Shown: positions 63,177 to 64,000 of the stretch, one piece after another
Numbering within the stretch: position 1 is the stretch's first letter
Layout of the letters: each line of letters opens with the position of its first letter
DNA from: Microbulbifer celer
GTDB lineage: Bacteria > Pseudomonadota > Gammaproteobacteria > Pseudomonadales > Cellvibrionaceae
DNA: 64,000 bases
NCBI RefSeq assembly: GCF_020991125.1
Contig: NZ_CP087715.1
Span: forward strand, 2,445,501 to 2,509,500
Reading direction: 5' to 3'
The notes under the pieces: model-generated
What the model saw: the letters and a program-made list of their open reading frames with translations, nothing else
Databases searched by the model: none
Told to the model about the DNA's origin: nothing
Program-made: the position numbers and the translations under genes

Positions 63177-63353
63177 TAATGCTGCTCACTTAAAGAAGGT
63201 CTGAGCGAAGGCGGCGATACCGGGTGCGGTCTTGTGAGACCTTCTGCGAGAGGGACCTCGCAGAAGAGCCCCCATGGATGGGTTCACGGCGTGTCTCACA
63301 AGACCGCACCCGGTAGCGACGCCGCCACTTGGCAGCATAAGTGAACAGCATTA
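63177..63353. mobile_element. 177-bp MITE-like element carrying hairpin repeat copy C
   Basis: Ends are TAATGCTGCTCACTTA and, inverted, TAATGCTGTTCACTTA (15 of 16 match). The element is flanked by a direct repeat GCCACGGTG (63167-63175 and 63355-63363; up to 11 bp if the adjacent C's are counted), as expected for a target-site duplication. It has no coding capacity for a transposase, so movement would need one supplied in trans. The short open frame inside it is not considered a gene. Confidence 0.82.
63210..63326. repeat. Long hairpin repeat, copy C
   Basis: Perfect 23-bp arms at 63218-63240 and 63293-63315 (TACCGGGTGCGGTCTTGTGA core), extended outward by GGCGGCG/CGCCGCC with small mismatches. 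A nested perfect stem CTTCTGCGAG/CTCGCAGAAG lies at 63241-63266. The order of inner segments is the same as in copy A. Confidence 0.92.
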
Positions 63354-63387
63354 CGCCACGGTGCGGTTTTTTATGGGCAGCAGATCC

Positions 63388-63987
63388 TCACAGGGCGGTT
63401 TTCAGTTCGGTGGTAACCAGCTCGATGACTTTCCTGTTCAAGGGCACCCAGCGATGCAGGCTGACGGGTATGCAAAAGGAACGTCCCAAAGGCAGGCACG
63501 AACTGGAGTGCGGCACGACAGTGATGTCGTAGGGCGTCCAGATCGACACCGGTGCGGTAGGTTCCAGTAGTGCAATCTCACGGTTGAGATCATTGAGAAA
63601 GTCGCTGCCGATGCACAGCTGGCGTCCGCCCCTGTAGGGAAGAAAGCGCGCCCAGAAACTGCCGAAATGCGGGCTGGAGATGGTCACCAGCTTGTGCACC
63701 CTGGCGGTGCCTCCCAACCTCTGCAGGTAGTAACGCGCCACAATGCCCCCCATACTGAAGCCGACCACGGCACACGTCTCGCCGTGCTCGGTCACAGTTT
63801 CCACCAGATCATGCACTTGCTGCGCCAGCGGCTCCAATCCGTGCCAGCCGCTGTTGGGTTTCAGGTTGATGTAGTGTGCCCTGAAACCTGCCTTTTCCAG
63901 ATTGTCCTTTATCCGGTGCATCGACTTGCCGCGGTCAAAGATACCGGGCACCAGGATGGCGACTCTGCTTTTTTGCTGCACTTTCAC
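63388..63987 (-). CDS. Alpha/beta-hydrolase, lipase/esterase-like
   Basis: At least 199 residues of a soluble alpha/beta hydrolase related to LipA-type triacylglycerol lipases and PGAP1-like esterases. VAILVPGIFDRGKSMHRI gives the oxyanion region, VVGFSMGGIVARYYLQRLGG the nucleophile elbow with Ser, and VTISSPHFGS a following conserved strand. WTPYDITVVPHSSS probably carries the Asp and SLHRWVPLN the His. GTG 63987 is the last start seen, but the frame stays open to the window edge, so the true start may lie outside. Substrate unknown. Confidence 0.75.
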   Translation of the reverse strand: MKVQQKSRVAILVPGIFDRGKSMHRIKDNLEKAGFRAHYINLKPNSGWHGLEPLAQQVHDLVETVTEHGETCAVVGFSMGGIVARYYLQRLGGTARVHKLVTISSPHFGSFWARFLPYRGGRQLCIGSDFLNDLNREIALLEPTAPVSIWTPYDITVVPHSSSCLPLGRSFCIPVSLHRWVPLNRKVIELVTTELKTAL

Positions 63988-64000
63988 AAACGCCTGCTTG

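Larger units (their letters stand above)
63151..63377. terminator. Bidirectional terminator interrupted by an inserted element
   Basis: The left half CCCATAAAAAAACCGC (63151-63166) and right half GCGGTTTTTTATGGG (63363-63377) are complementary and, with the duplicated GCCACGGTG removed once, would form a compact terminator between ppiC and the convergent hydrolase gene. They are now separated by the 177-bp element at 63177-63353. Confidence 0.8.

Noticed and set aside
29299-63315. Possible CRISPR arrays
   Set aside because: The repeats seen are terminators, hairpin elements or short tandem pairs; none shows the regular repeat-spacer spacing of an array.
63274-63570. Short open frames starting inside hairpin repeat copies B and C with a similar DGFTACLTR peptide
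   Set aside because: The similarity comes from the repeated DNA itself. The frames run out of the repeat into unrelated sequence and have no ribosome site, so they are not genes.
1-64000. tRNA or rRNA genes
   Set aside because: No cloverleaf with a GGTTCGA-type T-arm and matching acceptor stem, and no rRNA-like stretch, was noticed by eye; a covariance-model scan would be decisive.

Overview
The window is chromosomal DNA of a GC-rich gammaproteobacterium. Three things point to the Cellvibrionales (a Microbulbifer/Teredinibacter/Saccharophagus-like organism): two secreted cellulases that join a CBM2 module to the catalytic domain through long polyserine linkers, large TonB-dependent receptors, and a typical gammaproteobacterial cell-envelope gene order. 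This placement is inferred from protein character; no rRNA or tRNA gene was seen. Layout: 1-2.0 kb carries the 3' end of a rubredoxin reductase-like gene, a flavin reductase and a glycerophosphodiester phosphodiesterase. 2.1-6.5 kb holds a leftward set (Ldh-family dehydrogenase, amidase, aminotransferase) and arfB. 6.6-10.6 kb is a tandem pair of BetT-type BCCT transporters. 10.7-20.8 kb is an acetate locus: DUF4212/sodium:solute symporter pair, DcaP-like porin, divergent acs, a LuxR-type response regulator and a convergent SSS-domain hybrid kinase resembling the CrbS/CrbR acetate-switch system. A DUF1540 gene and a FucP-like sugar permease follow. 23.0-37.2 kb is the most unusual part: an ECF sigma factor and FecR anti-sigma factor, a convergent STN-domain TonB receptor, a 410-residue secreted protein, a 1504-residue lipoprotein built from three diverged copies of a related module, and a second receptor paralogous to the first. 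I read it as a regulated outer-membrane uptake or capture system with unknown ligand. 37.4-43.5 kb encodes GH6 and GH5 cellulases plus two uncharacterised envelope proteins; 43.7-45.9 kb is a prolyl oligopeptidase lipoprotein. 46.2-61.0 kb is a long leftward block: DUF2339 protein, proA, nadD, rsfS, rlmH, mrdA, rodA, mltB, rlpA, dacA, ybeD, lipB, lipA. It covers proline and NAD synthesis, ribosome silencing and maturation, wall elongation and remodelling, and lipoate attachment. The right end carries a LON-domain protein, a YpfJ-type zinc metallopeptidase, ppiC and a lipase-like hydrolase. Non-coding highlights: three copies of a long hairpin repeat (48.3, 55.2 and 63.2 kb) whose arms differ in sequence between copies but stay self-complementary. 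The 63.2-kb copy lies inside a 177-bp element with terminal inverted repeats and target duplications that has split a bidirectional terminator. There is also an 84-bp GTCATTCC-type interspersed repeat, a dyad in the porin/acs promoter region, and several short tandem operator-like repeats.
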